From: Mucilaginibacter glaciei
GTDB lineage: Bacteria > Bacteroidota > Bacteroidia > Sphingobacteriales > Sphingobacteriaceae
DNA length: 64,000 nucleotides
Direction: 5' to 3'
Assembly (NCBI RefSeq): GCF_014773245.1
Contig: NZ_JACWMX010000004.1
Span: 124,001 to 188,000 of the forward strand
Shown here one piece after another: positions 25,600 to 34,694 of the stretch (position 1 is the first letter of the stretch; each line of letters starts with the position of its first letter). A program made the translations under genes and the position numbers. The notes below the pieces were generated by a model. That model was not told where the DNA came from, ran no database searches, and saw only the letters and a list, made by a program, of their open reading frames with translations.

Positions 25600-27246
25600 A
25601 TGTTAAATACAAAGTCTGCTTTTTTGTACAAAATTTCGTGCTTCGTTTTCGTGCTAACGGTGCTTTGTGGTTGTGCCGCCATGCAAAGGCCTAACGGAGG
25701 GCCTCGCGACCTTACCCCGCCAAAATTATTGAAGGCGACGCCGGAGAATATGACGCGCAATTTTAACGCAAAAAGTATCCGCCTGGAATTTGACGAATAT
25801 TATAAATTACAGAATCCGTACCAGGAGATCAGCATTAGCCCGGCTATGGAAAAACAGCCGGAGTACAAGACTGATAAAAAAAACCTGGTCATAAATTTTA
25901 AAGACTCCTTACTAAAGAACACCACCTATGTGATCAACTTTGGTAAGGCCATTGCCGATGTTAACGAAAGTAACGTCTTAAAAAACTTTACTTATGTTTT
26001 TTCTACCGGCACCCATATCGACTCATTGAGCATTAGTGGATCGGTGATCAACAGTATTACCCAGGCAAAGGAGAAAGATGCAACGGTAATGCTTTTCCCC
26101 TTAAAACAAGACTCTTTACTTTTTGGAAAAAAGAAACCGGCGATTTTCGCAACGACAGATTCGGCAGGTAATTTTTCTTTAAACAACTTGCGCGAAGACA
26201 CCTACCGTATTTACGCCTTAAAAGAAGCAAGTGCAGACAAGATCTATAACGACGATCAGGAATTGATCGGCTTTTTAAAAACTCCGATAAAAGTTGATAA
26301 GGATACATCGGCCGTTCAGTTAAAACTGTTTAAGCAAACTGCCGAAAAGTTCAGGTTGCTTTCACAAAAACGTTTCGATCCGGATGGTAAGATCACCTTC
26401 GTTTTTAATAAGCCCGTACAAAAACCCTCTTTAAAAATTATTTACCCTGCGGCTTTCGATAATCAAAAAATAGTACAAATAAGCAATACGAAAGATACCG
26501 CCCTCCTGTTTATGCGCAACATGGATTTCGACTCATTGCGGGTAGCCTTGTATGATAACAACAAACCATTAGATAGCGCAAGCTTTATAAAAGGCCGTAA
26601 AGAAGCCTTTACACACAACATCACTTTTAAATACAATATCAACCGTGATAACAAATTGCGGCCCGGCAGCGACCTGATTGTAACGGCTAACTTCCCGCTG
26701 GATAGCTACAACACTTCATTGATCTCGCTTAAAGAAGATTCGGTAGAACTAAACAATTTGACTTTCGAAAAAGACACAACGAATGCAAACGCATTCATCA
26801 TCCGCAATCGGTATCGGGCAAAAAGTAAATACGAGTTGGTTTTAAATGAAGGCGCGGTTACAGATATTTACGGCGGCAAAAATAAACGGCAGGGCATCCG
26901 CTTTGAAGGTGATAAAACCGAAAACTATAGCATCCTTACCTTAAAGGTAACCGTACCGGATGCTACCAAACAATATGTAGTTGAAATTCTCAACGAACAG
27001 AAAAATGTGATGCGCAGCGATGTGATCACTAAAAGTACATCGTTAGTGTACAAAAATTACCTCACGGGCAAATACAATTTAAGGGTGATTTACGATGATA
27101 ATAAAAACGGACGATGGGATAGTGGCAACGTGCGGCTGAAAACCTATCCCGAAAATATATATCCGGGTGATAAAGAAATTACCCTGCGCCCCAACTGGGA
27201 TGCGGAAGAAACCCTGGATATCCCAAAAGAAGTAGTTACCCCGTAA
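25600..27246 (+). CDS. Ig-like (Big_5) domain lipoprotein
   Basis: 548 aa with a lipobox-type signal peptide (VLTVLCGCAAM; lipidated Cys about residue 25). The segment GPRDLTPPKLLKATPENMTRNFNAKSIRLEFDEYYKL is the Big_5 Ig-like domain start typical of Bacteroidota surface lipoproteins. A second beta-rich part carries FRIYALKEASADKIYNDD-type carboxypeptidase-regulatory features (about 160-260). No enzyme motif is seen. It overlaps the convergent carbonic anhydrase gene by 11 bp. Confidence 0.82.
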   Translation: MLNTKSAFLYKISCFVFVLTVLCGCAAMQRPNGGPRDLTPPKLLKATPENMTRNFNAKSIRLEFDEYYKLQNPYQEISISPAMEKQPEYKTDKKNLVINFKDSLLKNTTYVINFGKAIADVNESNVLKNFTYVFSTGTHIDSLSISGSVINSITQAKEKDATVMLFPLKQDSLLFGKKKPAIFATTDSAGNFSLNNLREDTYRIYALKEASADKIYNDDQELIGFLKTPIKVDKDTSAVQLKLFKQTAEKFRLLSQKRFDPDGKITFVFNKPVQKPSLKIIYPAAFDNQKIVQISNTKDTALLFMRNMDFDSLRVALYDNNKPLDSASFIKGRKEAFTHNITFKYNINRDNKLRPGSDLIVTANFPLDSYNTSLISLKEDSVELNNLTFEKDTTNANAFIIRNRYRAKSKYELVLNEGAVTDIYGGKNKRQGIRFEGDKTENYSILTLKVTVPDATKQYVVEILNEQKNVMRSDVITKSTSLVYKNYLTGKYNLRVIYDDNKNGRWDSGNVRLKTYPENIYPGDKEITLRPNWDAEETLDIPKEVVTP

Positions 27247-27745
27247 ACCAGCCCGAATACATGATGTAGTTTTGCGGTAACTTATTCAATAAAGCCTTTT
27301 GCTCATCCGTTAAAGGCTTTATTTTTTTAGCCGGGCTGCCGGCATATAGGTAACCTGATTCGCATACGGTCCGCTCCAGTACTACAGACCCTGCCCCTAT
27401 GATCACGTAAGGCTCCACTACCGCATCATCCATAACTATTGCGCCCATTCCTATTAAAACATGATCATGCAGTGTACAGCCATGCACAATGGCATTGTGG
27501 CCGATAGATACATTATTACCTATATTAGTAGGTGCCTTTAAGTAAGTAGCATGGATGCAGGCCCCATCCTGGATATTAGTGTTATTGCCTATTTTGATAT
27601 AATGTACATCCCCACGGATTACGGCATTAAACCAAACCGAGCAATTATCGCCCATTATCACATCGCCAACGATGGTAGCATTCGGGGCGATAAAACAATC
27701 GCTGCCCCATTGGGGTGATTTATCTTTTACGGGAAGAATAACCAT
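27236..27745 (-). CDS. Gamma-class carbonic anhydrase-like hexapeptide protein
   Basis: 169 aa left-handed beta-helix with hexapeptide repeats (IGNNVSIGHNAIVHG, HVLIGMGAIVMDDAVVEPYVIIGAGSVVL). Putative zinc His residues are in IQDGACIHATY, IGHNAIVHGC. It may hydrate CO2, but many such proteins have no demonstrated activity. The stop overlaps the Ig-like gene stop, tail to tail. Confidence 0.88.
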   Translation of the reverse strand: MVILPVKDKSPQWGSDCFIAPNATIVGDVIMGDNCSVWFNAVIRGDVHYIKIGNNTNIQDGACIHATYLKAPTNIGNNVSIGHNAIVHGCTLHDHVLIGMGAIVMDDAVVEPYVIIGAGSVVLERTVCESGYLYAGSPAKKIKPLTDEQKALLNKLPQNYIMYSGWFTG

Positions 27746-27771
27746 TTATTTAGTGATTGAGTAAATGACTG

Positions 27772-27801
27772 ATTGAGTGATTAAAATATTTATTAGTTTT
27801 G
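27772..27801 (+). promoter_or_regulatory. Promoter of tRNA-Gly
   Basis: ATTG (27772-27775), an 18-bp spacer, then TAGTTTTG (27794-27801), an exact TAnnTTTG 12 bp before the mature tRNA 5' end. Confidence 0.55.
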
Positions 27802-27813
27802 GCAATAATATAA

Positions 27814-27886
27814 GCGAAAATAGCTCAGTTGGTAGAGCATCAGTTTCCCAAACTGAAGGTCGCGGGTTCGAATCCCGTTTTTCGCT
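27814..27886 (+). tRNA. tRNA-Gly (CCC)
   Basis: A 73-nt cloverleaf: acceptor GCGAAAA/TTTTCGC with discriminator T (the Gly identity base in bacteria), D arm AGCTCAGTTGGTAGAGC, anticodon stem TCAGT/ACTGA with loop TTCCCAA (anticodon CCC), T arm GGTTCGAATCC. CCA is not encoded. Confidence 0.97.
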
Positions 27887-27914
27887 CTGAACTTCCCACC
27901 GTACTAACTTCCAC

Positions 27915-28307
27915 CGCGTCATTGCGAGGTACGAAGCAATCTCCCAATACGCAAAGCTACGCTATCAAAGTTTCATAAAGGTCATCCCAGTTTGGATTGA
28001 TCGCACTTATCAATTACCTTTTATATTCTCTGCTACAGCCTTTAATTCTCTGCTCTTCCGTAATTGCTTCTTCTATAAACGAGAAATTCACGAAGTAAAC
28101 TAACTTATACATTTATATTTAGCCGTAAAACTATTCGGATAAACATTATTTTTATGTTGCCATATCCTGTTCACCAATTCAGAAGTAACACCAGTATATA
28201 ATACGTTATGATATCGGTTAGTCATTATATAAACGCTTCCGCCTTGAGAGAATATCTTATTCATAACTTATGTATCTGGAGATTGCTTCGTACCTCGCAA
28301 TGACGCG
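27915..28307. mobile_element. Repeat-bounded element carrying a decayed GIY-YIG nuclease
   Basis: Perfect 30-bp inverted termini lie at 27915-27944 and 28278-28307 (each begins, read inward, CGCGTCATTGCGAGG). They leave only 17 and 13 bp on either side of the GIY-YIG remnant. Within each arm, ATTGC and GCAAT form a small hairpin. The same arms, without a gene, recur at 31886-31972. The element begins 29 bp after tRNA-Gly. No target-site duplication is obvious. Confidence 0.65.
27962..28264 (-). pseudogene. GIY-YIG endonuclease (UPF0213/YhbQ-like), frameshifted and interrupted
   Basis: The reverse strand from ATG 28264 reads MNKIFSQGGSVYIMTNRY, then VLYTGVTSELVNRIWQHK, then NSFTAKYKCIS and a stop. 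The GIY-YIG core (VYI...YTG) and the catalytic Arg in NRIWQHK are present. A 1-nt loss near 28099 shifts frame: the next frame continues KLVYFVNFSFIEEAITEEQ (catalytic Glu in IEEA), RIKGCSREYKR, an in-frame TAA, then LISAINPNWDDLYET. So one frameshift and one nonsense codon interrupt a gene of about 100 codons, the normal family length. The first open part is only 55 codons. Confidence 0.85.
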
Positions 28308-28346
28308 CTTCTTTTAAATCCGAAATTGAAAATTCGAAATCCGAAA

Positions 28347-29939
28347 TCAAAAAACCGTATCCTCCAACATGTCCGCATGCTCCGGGTAATCCGTTGTATA
28401 ATGCAGCCCCCTGCTTTCGTGCCGCGCCATAGCGGATTTTACCACTAAGTAGCTTACCTGTATCAAATTACGCAGCTCGCAAAGCTTAACGGACAGTTTG
28501 GTTTGCTTGTAGAACGATTCCGTCTCCTCGTGTAGTAAACCGAGACGGCGCATTGCACGTTCCAGCCTGAAATCGGACCGTACAATGCCCACATAATCAT
28601 TCATCAGTTTCTGCATTTCGCGGATGTTGTGGGTAACCAGGATATCTTCGTTAGAAAGCTTTACACCATGCTCGTTCCAATCGGGAATATTGGCGGGGAT
28701 CTCGAAATCAGTAAACTGAACGACAGCATCCTCGTAAATGCGGTGAGCAAATACTAAAGCCTCTAATAAGGAATTGGATGCCAATCGGTTAGCGCCATGC
28801 AAACCTGTTGATGAACACTCTCCACAGGCATATAAACGACTGATGGACGATCTCCCGACATGATCTACCAATACACCACCGCACATGTAATGGCAAGCCG
28901 GTGCAACGGGGATCATGTCTTTGGTCATATCCAAACCAATTTCAAAACACTTGGCGTAAATGTTGGGGAAATGTTCTAAAATCTCTTGCTTCTTTTTGTG
29001 GCGAATATCCAGGTAAACAAAATCTTCACCCGATTTTTTGATCTCGGCATCAATGGCACGGGCAACAATATCACGCGGCGCTAATGATCTGCGCTCGTCA
29101 TACTCCTGCATAAATTCTTCGCCGTTGGTACGCTTTAATATGCCCCCCATACCACGTACGGCCTCAGAGATCAGGAACGAAGGATACTCACCGGGATTAT
29201 ATAAGGCCGTTGGGTGGAACTGGATAAACTCCATATTACGCACCTTGCCTTTAGCACGATAAACCATCGCCACACCATCACCGGTGGCAATAGTAGGATT
29301 GGTAGTAACCGAGTAGATGTGACCCGCACCACCCGAAGCCATAACGGTTACTTTTGACAAGATCTTCTCAACCTGGCTATTCTCGGTATTAAAAGCGTAG
29401 ATGCCATAACATTTAATATCCTTGGTTGATTTATCTACAAATTCCCCCAAATGGTGCTGGGTGATCAGATCGACTGCGAAATAATGCGTTAATATTTCAA
29501 TATTCGGTTCCCGGTGGATCTCTTCTAAAAGCGACCTTTCAATTTCAAACCCCGTAATATCCTTATAATGCAACACCCTGAATTCGGAGTGGCCACCCTC
29601 TTTGGCCAGGTCATAAATTCCTTCATTGTTCTTGTCAAAATTGGTTCCGTATTCAATAATTTCCCTGATCCTGTCAGGGCCTTCTTTAACAACCGCTTCT
29701 ACAACTTCCTTGTCGCAAAGGCCGTCACCGGCAATTAGCGTGTCATTTATATGTTTTTCGAACGAATCTTCCTTTTTATCAACAACTACGGCAACACCGC
29801 CCTGGGCATACTTAGTGTTACTTTCGTCTTCGTTAGCCTTGGTAACTATCAGTACCCTACCGTGCTTTGCAGCCTTTAGTGCAAAACTCAAGCCGGCAAT
29901 GCCTGATCCTACTACAAGGAATTCAACAGTTTTAGTCAT
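28347..29939 (-). CDS. nadB: L-aspartate oxidase
   Basis: 530 aa flavoprotein that oxidises L-aspartate to iminoaspartate, the first step of de novo NAD synthesis. The FAD loop is VVGSGIAGLSFALKAA (about 8-23). Family motifs include NTKYAQGGVAVV, FIQFHPTALYNPG, RRSLAPRDIVARAID, PACHYMCGGVLVD and CGECSSTGLHGANRLASNSLLEALVF. The C-terminal helical domain is present. It is divergent from nadA across 406 bp; the two products act in sequence. The short repeats ccgaaat/cgaaatcc lie at its 3' end. Confidence 0.96.
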   Translation of the reverse strand: MTKTVEFLVVGSGIAGLSFALKAAKHGRVLIVTKANEDESNTKYAQGGVAVVVDKKEDSFEKHINDTLIAGDGLCDKEVVEAVVKEGPDRIREIIEYGTNFDKNNEGIYDLAKEGGHSEFRVLHYKDITGFEIERSLLEEIHREPNIEILTHYFAVDLITQHHLGEFVDKSTKDIKCYGIYAFNTENSQVEKILSKVTVMASGGAGHIYSVTTNPTIATGDGVAMVYRAKGKVRNMEFIQFHPTALYNPGEYPSFLISEAVRGMGGILKRTNGEEFMQEYDERRSLAPRDIVARAIDAEIKKSGEDFVYLDIRHKKKQEILEHFPNIYAKCFEIGLDMTKDMIPVAPACHYMCGGVLVDHVGRSSISRLYACGECSSTGLHGANRLASNSLLEALVFAHRIYEDAVVQFTDFEIPANIPDWNEHGVKLSNEDILVTHNIREMQKLMNDYVGIVRSDFRLERAMRRLGLLHEETESFYKQTKLSVKLCELRNLIQVSYLVVKSAMARHESRGLHYTTDYPEHADMLEDTVF

Positions 29940-30345
29940 GTTTGGATGTATATTGTGTAAAATTAGGCTTTATGTTAATAACCGGTATAAAACATGTTAA
30001 TTTAATGTAAGTAAAAACTTAACAAATAAACATAGTGTGAACAACTCTGAATTTTCGGGATTTTACATTTACTTTTGAGCGATTTGTAAGACGTTTTACC
30101 TGCGAAACTAACATTTTATCGGGCAGGTAATTATTAACAAATAACTTTTAAAAGAAAATGTTGTTTGTCATATAAATCTTAAAATCAGCATTATAAAAAA
30201 TAAAAGGTAGTTGATAACTGTTAACAAGTATTGATAAACAATATTTACACCATTTATAATTACAACTTTTAAACATAACTAACACCTTAATAACAATAGT
30301 TTTATTTATATATATAAAAAGAGTTATTATTAATTGAAATGTGGA
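29940..30345. promoter_or_regulatory. AT-rich nadB-nadA divergent control region
   Basis: About 400 bp without an ORF. A TACTTTTG -7 box at 30070-30077 could start nadA transcription near 30084, giving a leader of about 260 nt. I see no known riboswitch and no clear NrtR or NadR operator. The last 120 bp are strongly AT-rich. Confidence 0.4.
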
Positions 30346-31338
30346 ATGGATATCTTCGAAGAAATAAAAGTGAAGGGTTTTGTTGACGAGCACATCGATC
30401 CGTCGCTTGACCTTTTTGCTGAAATAGAAAAAATTAAAAAAGAAAAAAATGCTGTCATACTGGCTCACTATTACCAGGAAGGAGATATTCAGGACATTGC
30501 CGATTATATTGGCGATAGCCTTGGCCTATCTCAGCAGGCAGCTAAAACAAATGCGGATATCATTGTTTTTGCCGGGGTACATTTCATGGCCGAAACAGCA
30601 AAAATTTTATCGCCCAACAAGAAAGTTTTGCTACCGGATCTGAAGGCAGGCTGCTCATTAGCCGACAGCTGCCCGCCGCATTTATTCAGGAAATTCAAAG
30701 AAAATTACCCCGACCATTTGGTAATTACTTACGTAAATTGTACGGCTGAGCTGAAGGCTTTAAGTGATATTGTTTGTACCAGCAGCAACGCGGTACAGAT
30801 AGTGGAAAGCTTACCAAAAGAGCAGAAGATCATCTTTGGCCCGGATAGAAATTTAGGTGCCTGGGTGGCTAAAAAAACAGGCCGCGACCTGGTGTTGTGG
30901 AATGGTGCATGTATGGTGCACGAGATCTTTAGCCGGGAGAAAATTACCAAACTGAAAGAACGTTACCCAAATGCGAAGATACTGGCGCACCCTGAATGTG
31001 AGGAAGTTATCTTACAGATGGCAGACTATATAGGATCGACCACCGGTATTTTAAAATACGCCACCAACAGCCCTGAAAAGGAATTTATAGTGGCAACAGA
31101 AGCGGGTATATTGCACCAGATGCAAAAGGATAACCCGGGTAAAACGTTCATCCCTGCGCCTCCAAATAATACCTGTGCCTGCAACGATTGCCCGCACATG
31201 AAACGTAATACGCTGGAGAAATTATACCTGTGCCTAAAGAATGAATTGCCCGAAATTGAAGTGCTGGCACACATCATTGAAAGGGCCGTAAAACCTATTG
31301 AAAGGATGCTGGAGATCTCGGCGAGTTTGGGGTTGTAA
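30346..31338 (+). CDS. nadA: Quinolinate synthase
   Basis: 330 aa [4Fe-4S] enzyme condensing iminoaspartate with dihydroxyacetone phosphate to quinolinate. Cluster Cys candidates are Cys132 (YVNCTAE), Cys218 (HPECEE) and the C-terminal Cys277-x-Cys279-x2-Cys282 (TCACNDC). [26 protein letters not shown] and [15 protein letters not shown] are typical. The ATG at 30346 is preferred to a TTG at 30334. nadC is not in this window. Confidence 0.96.
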   Translation: MDIFEEIKVKGFVDEHIDPSLDLFAEIEKIKKEKNAVILAHYYQEGDIQDIADYIGDSLGLSQQAAKTNADIIVFAGVHFMAETAKILSPNKKVLLPDLKAGCSLADSCPPHLFRKFKENYPDHLVITYVNCTAELKALSDIVCTSSNAVQIVESLPKEQKIIFGPDRNLGAWVAKKTGRDLVLWNGACMVHEIFSREKITKLKERYPNAKILAHPECEEVILQMADYIGSTTGILKYATNSPEKEFIVATEAGILHQMQKDNPGKTFIPAPPNNTCACNDCPHMKRNTLEKLYLCLKNELPEIEVLAHIIERAVKPIERMLEISASLGL

Positions 31339-31342
31339 AGGT

Positions 31343-31870
31343 TTAGGATTCATTTACCGCGTATTCAACTGTTTTTATGTTGTTACCGGAGAAACTAAAA
31401 CGAATTGATTCCCCTTGTTCAATTCCTGATGAATCAGTTATAATTACGAACACACCGTTTTGGTCCTTTTCTGCAAATGACTTAGGAAAATATCTTTTTA
31501 TCAAATCTGCCGAACTACCAACGGAAAAAGGTTTAGATATTGTTTTATTGATCAAAAACGAGAAAGAAGCACCCTTTCCTGTAATATTAATAAACTCGAG
31601 TGAACCCATTACTGTAGAGACTTCAAAACCTTTGTAATAATAAGTTTTCACTTTATTTGTTCCGGCAGTTTCCCACGGCTTTTTTGAAATTTTAATAGGA
31701 TGGCCCAACAAACTGATTATAGTTCGATCATTTAGTGAAGAAAATTTCACTTGTTTGCCTTTAAAAGTCAAATACAGTTGATTAAACTTTAATAATTCTG
31801 TTTTGGTTTGTGAGAATGCTGTACTAAAAAGTACAAGTGTTAAAAATAAAAAAATGGATATTTTTTTCAT
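31343..31870 (-). CDS. Hypothetical exported protein, 175 aa
   Basis: Family not recognised. A clear signal peptide is present (MKKISIFLFLTLVLFSTAFSQ). The mature part is Lys/Ser/Thr-rich and beta-strand-like (LLGHPIKISKKPWETAGTNKVKTYYYKGFEVST). It is convergent with nadA, 4 bp apart, and a repeat hairpin lies just upstream of its start (31886-31972), where its promoter should be. Confidence 0.65.
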   Translation of the reverse strand: MKKISIFLFLTLVLFSTAFSQTKTELLKFNQLYLTFKGKQVKFSSLNDRTIISLLGHPIKISKKPWETAGTNKVKTYYYKGFEVSTVMGSLEFINITGKGASFSFLINKTISKPFSVGSSADLIKRYFPKSFAEKDQNGVFVIITDSSGIEQGESIRFSFSGNNIKTVEYAVNES

Positions 31871-31885
31871 GGTTAATTATTAAAA

Positions 31886-31972
31886 GCGTCATTGCGAGGT
31901 ACGAAGCAATCTTACGGCTATACATATCCATTTAGCTTGTGTAGAGATTGCTTCGTACCTCGCAATGACGCG
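31886..31972. repeat. Gene-less inverted repeat pair, same arms as the GIY-YIG element
   Basis: Arms at 31886-31912 and 31945-31971 are identical to the arms at 27915 and 28278 over 27 bp (GCGTCATTGCGAGG...), in inverted orientation with 32 bp between. It looks like a deleted, non-autonomous form of that element. It separates two genes on the reverse strand. Confidence 0.8.
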
Positions 31973-31996
31973 TGGGTAAGTTATTTGATCCTTTAC

Positions 31997-33430
31997 TTAC
32001 AAAGCGTCCTTTTTAATTTCTACCGCATCCTGTACAGATTGCGGCAGGTTAGAGAATAAATTGTAACCGGTGGCTTTTTCAATGTCGCGTACAGTTACAC
32101 GGTAGCTTTTCCAGTCGGTACTGGTGGTGTTGATATTTGGGGTATTTACCGCAATTACCCGTGTCGATGAAGATACCCGGTTTAAATCACTATCGCCAAC
32201 AGGTACTATAACGGCTACTTTCCAAACGTTACTTGGCACGGTAATATGGTCGCTGTTAATTTTCATAACCGTGCCCTTTGAACCTGTACCCCCTGTGCCG
32301 TAAGCACCCATTATAATGTAAACCTCGTTACCTGCAACTACTTGCTCACGCAGATAATTTTCCATATTAGCCCAGGTTTGCTGGTTATTGTTTGGTGCCT
32401 GCGGTATCATATTGGTCATCAGGAAGGTAGCTGAATTGGCATTGGCCGAACTGGTTCTGTCTGCAGAAGGGCAGTTATGCCCCCTGTCAAAACCAGATCC
32501 TGAATAACTGTTACTTTCCACATGATAAAAGCTGCTTGCCAAACCGGCAAAACCTGCGAAGTTATCTAACCTTGGGCTTGCGTTGGTAATATTGGAAGCA
32601 TCTAAATGCCAGCTTACCCAGTTTGGTGTACCGCGGTTGCTGCTGTACGATTCTACATAGTAGGCCTGATCGATCAGGTAGTTATCTGTCATGACAATGG
32701 CAGGTTGTGCGCCGCTTGGATTACCAAATAAAAGGTTGCTGTTGTCGCCGTTTACAGGTTGTGCATCTGCACCCGCTGTAACACCACGTTCGGCAGCTGG
32801 TGTACCCGATGTGTTAGTGGTATCGGCACCGCTAACATCGGTTGCGCCACCCACTACAATACCCGCATCACCCGTACCTTTGAAAGTGATATCATCTATA
32901 TTGATACGGGTAGTAGCTGTTCCAATTTTTTTGAACTGAAAACGTACCTTTTTGGTGGTTGTAACCTTAAACGAATCGGCAACCAGCGTAGTATTAGTTT
33001 CGTTAAAATCATTACCTAACTGGGTAAATGTTTTACCGCTATCAACCGACATAAATAATTGCCAGCCCGATGCTGCATCTGTACCATATTTACCATGCTT
33101 AAAGCTAATTTGGGTTACACCTGCCACGTCAAATTTCATAGTCAAATCACCTGCTCTTAAACGAACTGATTTTGCACCATTTTTCAGGTCGGCTGCCAGG
33201 TTACCGATAAGGCCATCATTAAAACTCCATATCCCGGTATTTAATTGTACATCAGCAATTGCATAAGCTGCTTTTGTACCGTTTTCAAAACTTTCTGTAA
33301 TAGCGTATGGCTTAGGTGGTTCTACCGGGGGGGCCGGGTCAACGGTTATGCCGCTTCTGAAATCTTTTTTACAACCTGCAACAACAAGCAGGGCAAAACT
33401 CAAATAGATAAGTAATTTTCTGTTTTTCAT
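31997..33430 (-). CDS. Secreted DNA/RNA non-specific endonuclease (NUC1) lipoprotein
   Basis: 477 aa. The lipobox VVAGC gives lipidated Cys20. Residues about 45-185 form a jelly-roll-like domain (SGWQLFMSVDSGKTFTQLG). The nuclease domain (about 230-470) holds the DRGH motif at 315-318 with catalytic His318, followed by NCPSADR and the metal-binding Asn region QAPNNNQQTWANMENYL. It is a beta-beta-alpha-metal nuclease at the cell surface, likely for nutrient DNA or as a weapon. No immunity-type neighbour is visible. Confidence 0.92.
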   Translation of the reverse strand: MKNRKLLIYLSFALLVVAGCKKDFRSGITVDPAPPVEPPKPYAITESFENGTKAAYAIADVQLNTGIWSFNDGLIGNLAADLKNGAKSVRLRAGDLTMKFDVAGVTQISFKHGKYGTDAASGWQLFMSVDSGKTFTQLGNDFNETNTTLVADSFKVTTTKKVRFQFKKIGTATTRINIDDITFKGTGDAGIVVGGATDVSGADTTNTSGTPAAERGVTAGADAQPVNGDNSNLLFGNPSGAQPAIVMTDNYLIDQAYYVESYSSNRGTPNWVSWHLDASNITNASPRLDNFAGFAGLASSFYHVESNSYSGSGFDRGHNCPSADRTSSANANSATFLMTNMIPQAPNNNQQTWANMENYLREQVVAGNEVYIIMGAYGTGGTGSKGTVMKINSDHITVPSNVWKVAVIVPVGDSDLNRVSSSTRVIAVNTPNINTTSTDWKSYRVTVRDIEKATGYNLFSNLPQSVQDAVEIKKDAL

Positions 33431-33569
33431 ATAATTATATTTACAAAGGCAAAAATACTACCTGCGGGTTAACTTAATGTTAATTTGTTTGATGTATGAT
33501 AAATATTACAAGAATGTCTTAACAATTAGGCGGCATAAATCACAGGCCAACTAATTGCTTAAGCTTTTG

Positions 33570-33577
33570 TATTTTTG
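33570..33577 (+). promoter_or_regulatory. -7 box (TATTTTTG) for thiL
   Basis: Exact TAnnTTTG match 64 bp before the thiL ATG. No convincing -33 element at the ideal spacing. No TPP riboswitch was recognised in the leader. Confidence 0.4.
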
Positions 33578-33640
33578 TATGATTTTGGATTAAAGCGGAG
33601 AAATTTGTGTAATCGCAATAATCGGTGAAACAACAACAAT

Positions 33641-34687
33641 ATGTTCGAGAACGAAGAAAAGACCAATATTGAAAATTTAGGGGAATTCGGTTTAATAGAC
33701 CACCTCACTAAAAATATAGTAATTACCCAGAAAAGTACTGTTAAAGGCGTGGGTGATGATGCCGCCGTATTAGATTTTGCCGGTAAAAAAACCCTCATCT
33801 CTACCGATATGCTGTTAGAGGGCATTCATTTCGACCTGGCCTATACACCATTAAAGCACCTTGGTTACAAAGCCGTACAGGTAAACCTGAGTGATATTTA
33901 TGCCATGAACGGTACGGCTACGCAGATCACGGTTTCTATCGGCATGAGCAGTAAATTCCCGTTGGAAGCTATTGAAGAACTATACGAAGGCATTTACCTG
34001 GCTTGCGGCAACTACAATGTAGATATTGTGGGTGGCGATACCACAGCATCCAAACAAGGGTTAGTGATCAGCATTACTTCGATCGGTTATGCGGATGAAA
34101 AAGATATCGTGTACCGTAATGGTGCCGAAGAGGGTGATCTGATCTGCGTATCGGGTGACTTAGGCGGAGCCTATACCGGTTTGCAGTTACTGGAACGCGA
34201 AAAGCTGGTTTATATTGAAAACCCCAATATTCAACCTGACCTGGAAGGCAAAGATTATATTGTGGAGCGCCAGTTAAAACCCGAAGCGCGTAAAGATATT
34301 ATCGATTTGTTAAAGGAACTGGAGGTTAAACCAACTGCGATGATCGATGTGTCTGACGGATTGGCATCAGAGGTGCTGCACATTTGTAAGCAAAGCAATA
34401 AAGGCTGTAAGTTATACGAGGAGAAGATCCCTATTGACCCGATGACCTACGATACTGCCCGGGAGTTTAATTTGGACCCGACAGTGTGTGCCCTAAGTGG
34501 TGGCGAAGACTACGAGCTGTTATTTACCGTTAAACAAGCCGACTACGACAAAATTAAGTTCAAACTGGACTTTACCATCATCGGCTACATTACAGAGCCT
34601 AACGAGGGCTGCAGCCTCATCACCAAATCGGGCAACCAGCACGAATTAAAGGCACAGGGGTGGAATGCGTTTAAATCCGGGCAATAA
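33641..34687 (+). CDS. thiL: Thiamine-monophosphate kinase
   Basis: 348 aa; phosphorylates thiamine monophosphate to thiamine pyrophosphate. ATP- and Mg-binding motifs are GVGDDAAVLDF, STDMLLEGIHFDL, NLSDIYAMNGTATQITV and the C-terminal DVSDGLASEVLHI and CALSGGEDYELLFTV. The opening ENLGEFGLIDHLTKN is typical. It stands alone between two reverse-strand genes, so thiamine biosynthesis genes are not clustered here. Confidence 0.95.
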   Translation: MFENEEKTNIENLGEFGLIDHLTKNIVITQKSTVKGVGDDAAVLDFAGKKTLISTDMLLEGIHFDLAYTPLKHLGYKAVQVNLSDIYAMNGTATQITVSIGMSSKFPLEAIEELYEGIYLACGNYNVDIVGGDTTASKQGLVISITSIGYADEKDIVYRNGAEEGDLICVSGDLGGAYTGLQLLEREKLVYIENPNIQPDLEGKDYIVERQLKPEARKDIIDLLKELEVKPTAMIDVSDGLASEVLHICKQSNKGCKLYEEKIPIDPMTYDTAREFNLDPTVCALSGGEDYELLFTVKQADYDKIKFKLDFTIIGYITEPNEGCSLITKSGNQHELKAQGWNAFKSGQ

Positions 34688-34694
34688 AATTAAG

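Noticed and set aside
23559..25600. Chromosome origin (oriC) itself
   Set aside because: No DnaA-box cluster, dnaA or dnaN is present; parS alone only suggests proximity.
27814..28307. tRNA-Gly as integration site for a genomic island
   Set aside because: The tRNA is intact, no 3' duplicate of it is seen and no integrase is present; the small element starts 29 bp after it.
33478..33640. Possible TPP riboswitch ahead of thiL
   Set aside because: The conserved THI-box bases are not present; only a -7 promoter box is visible.
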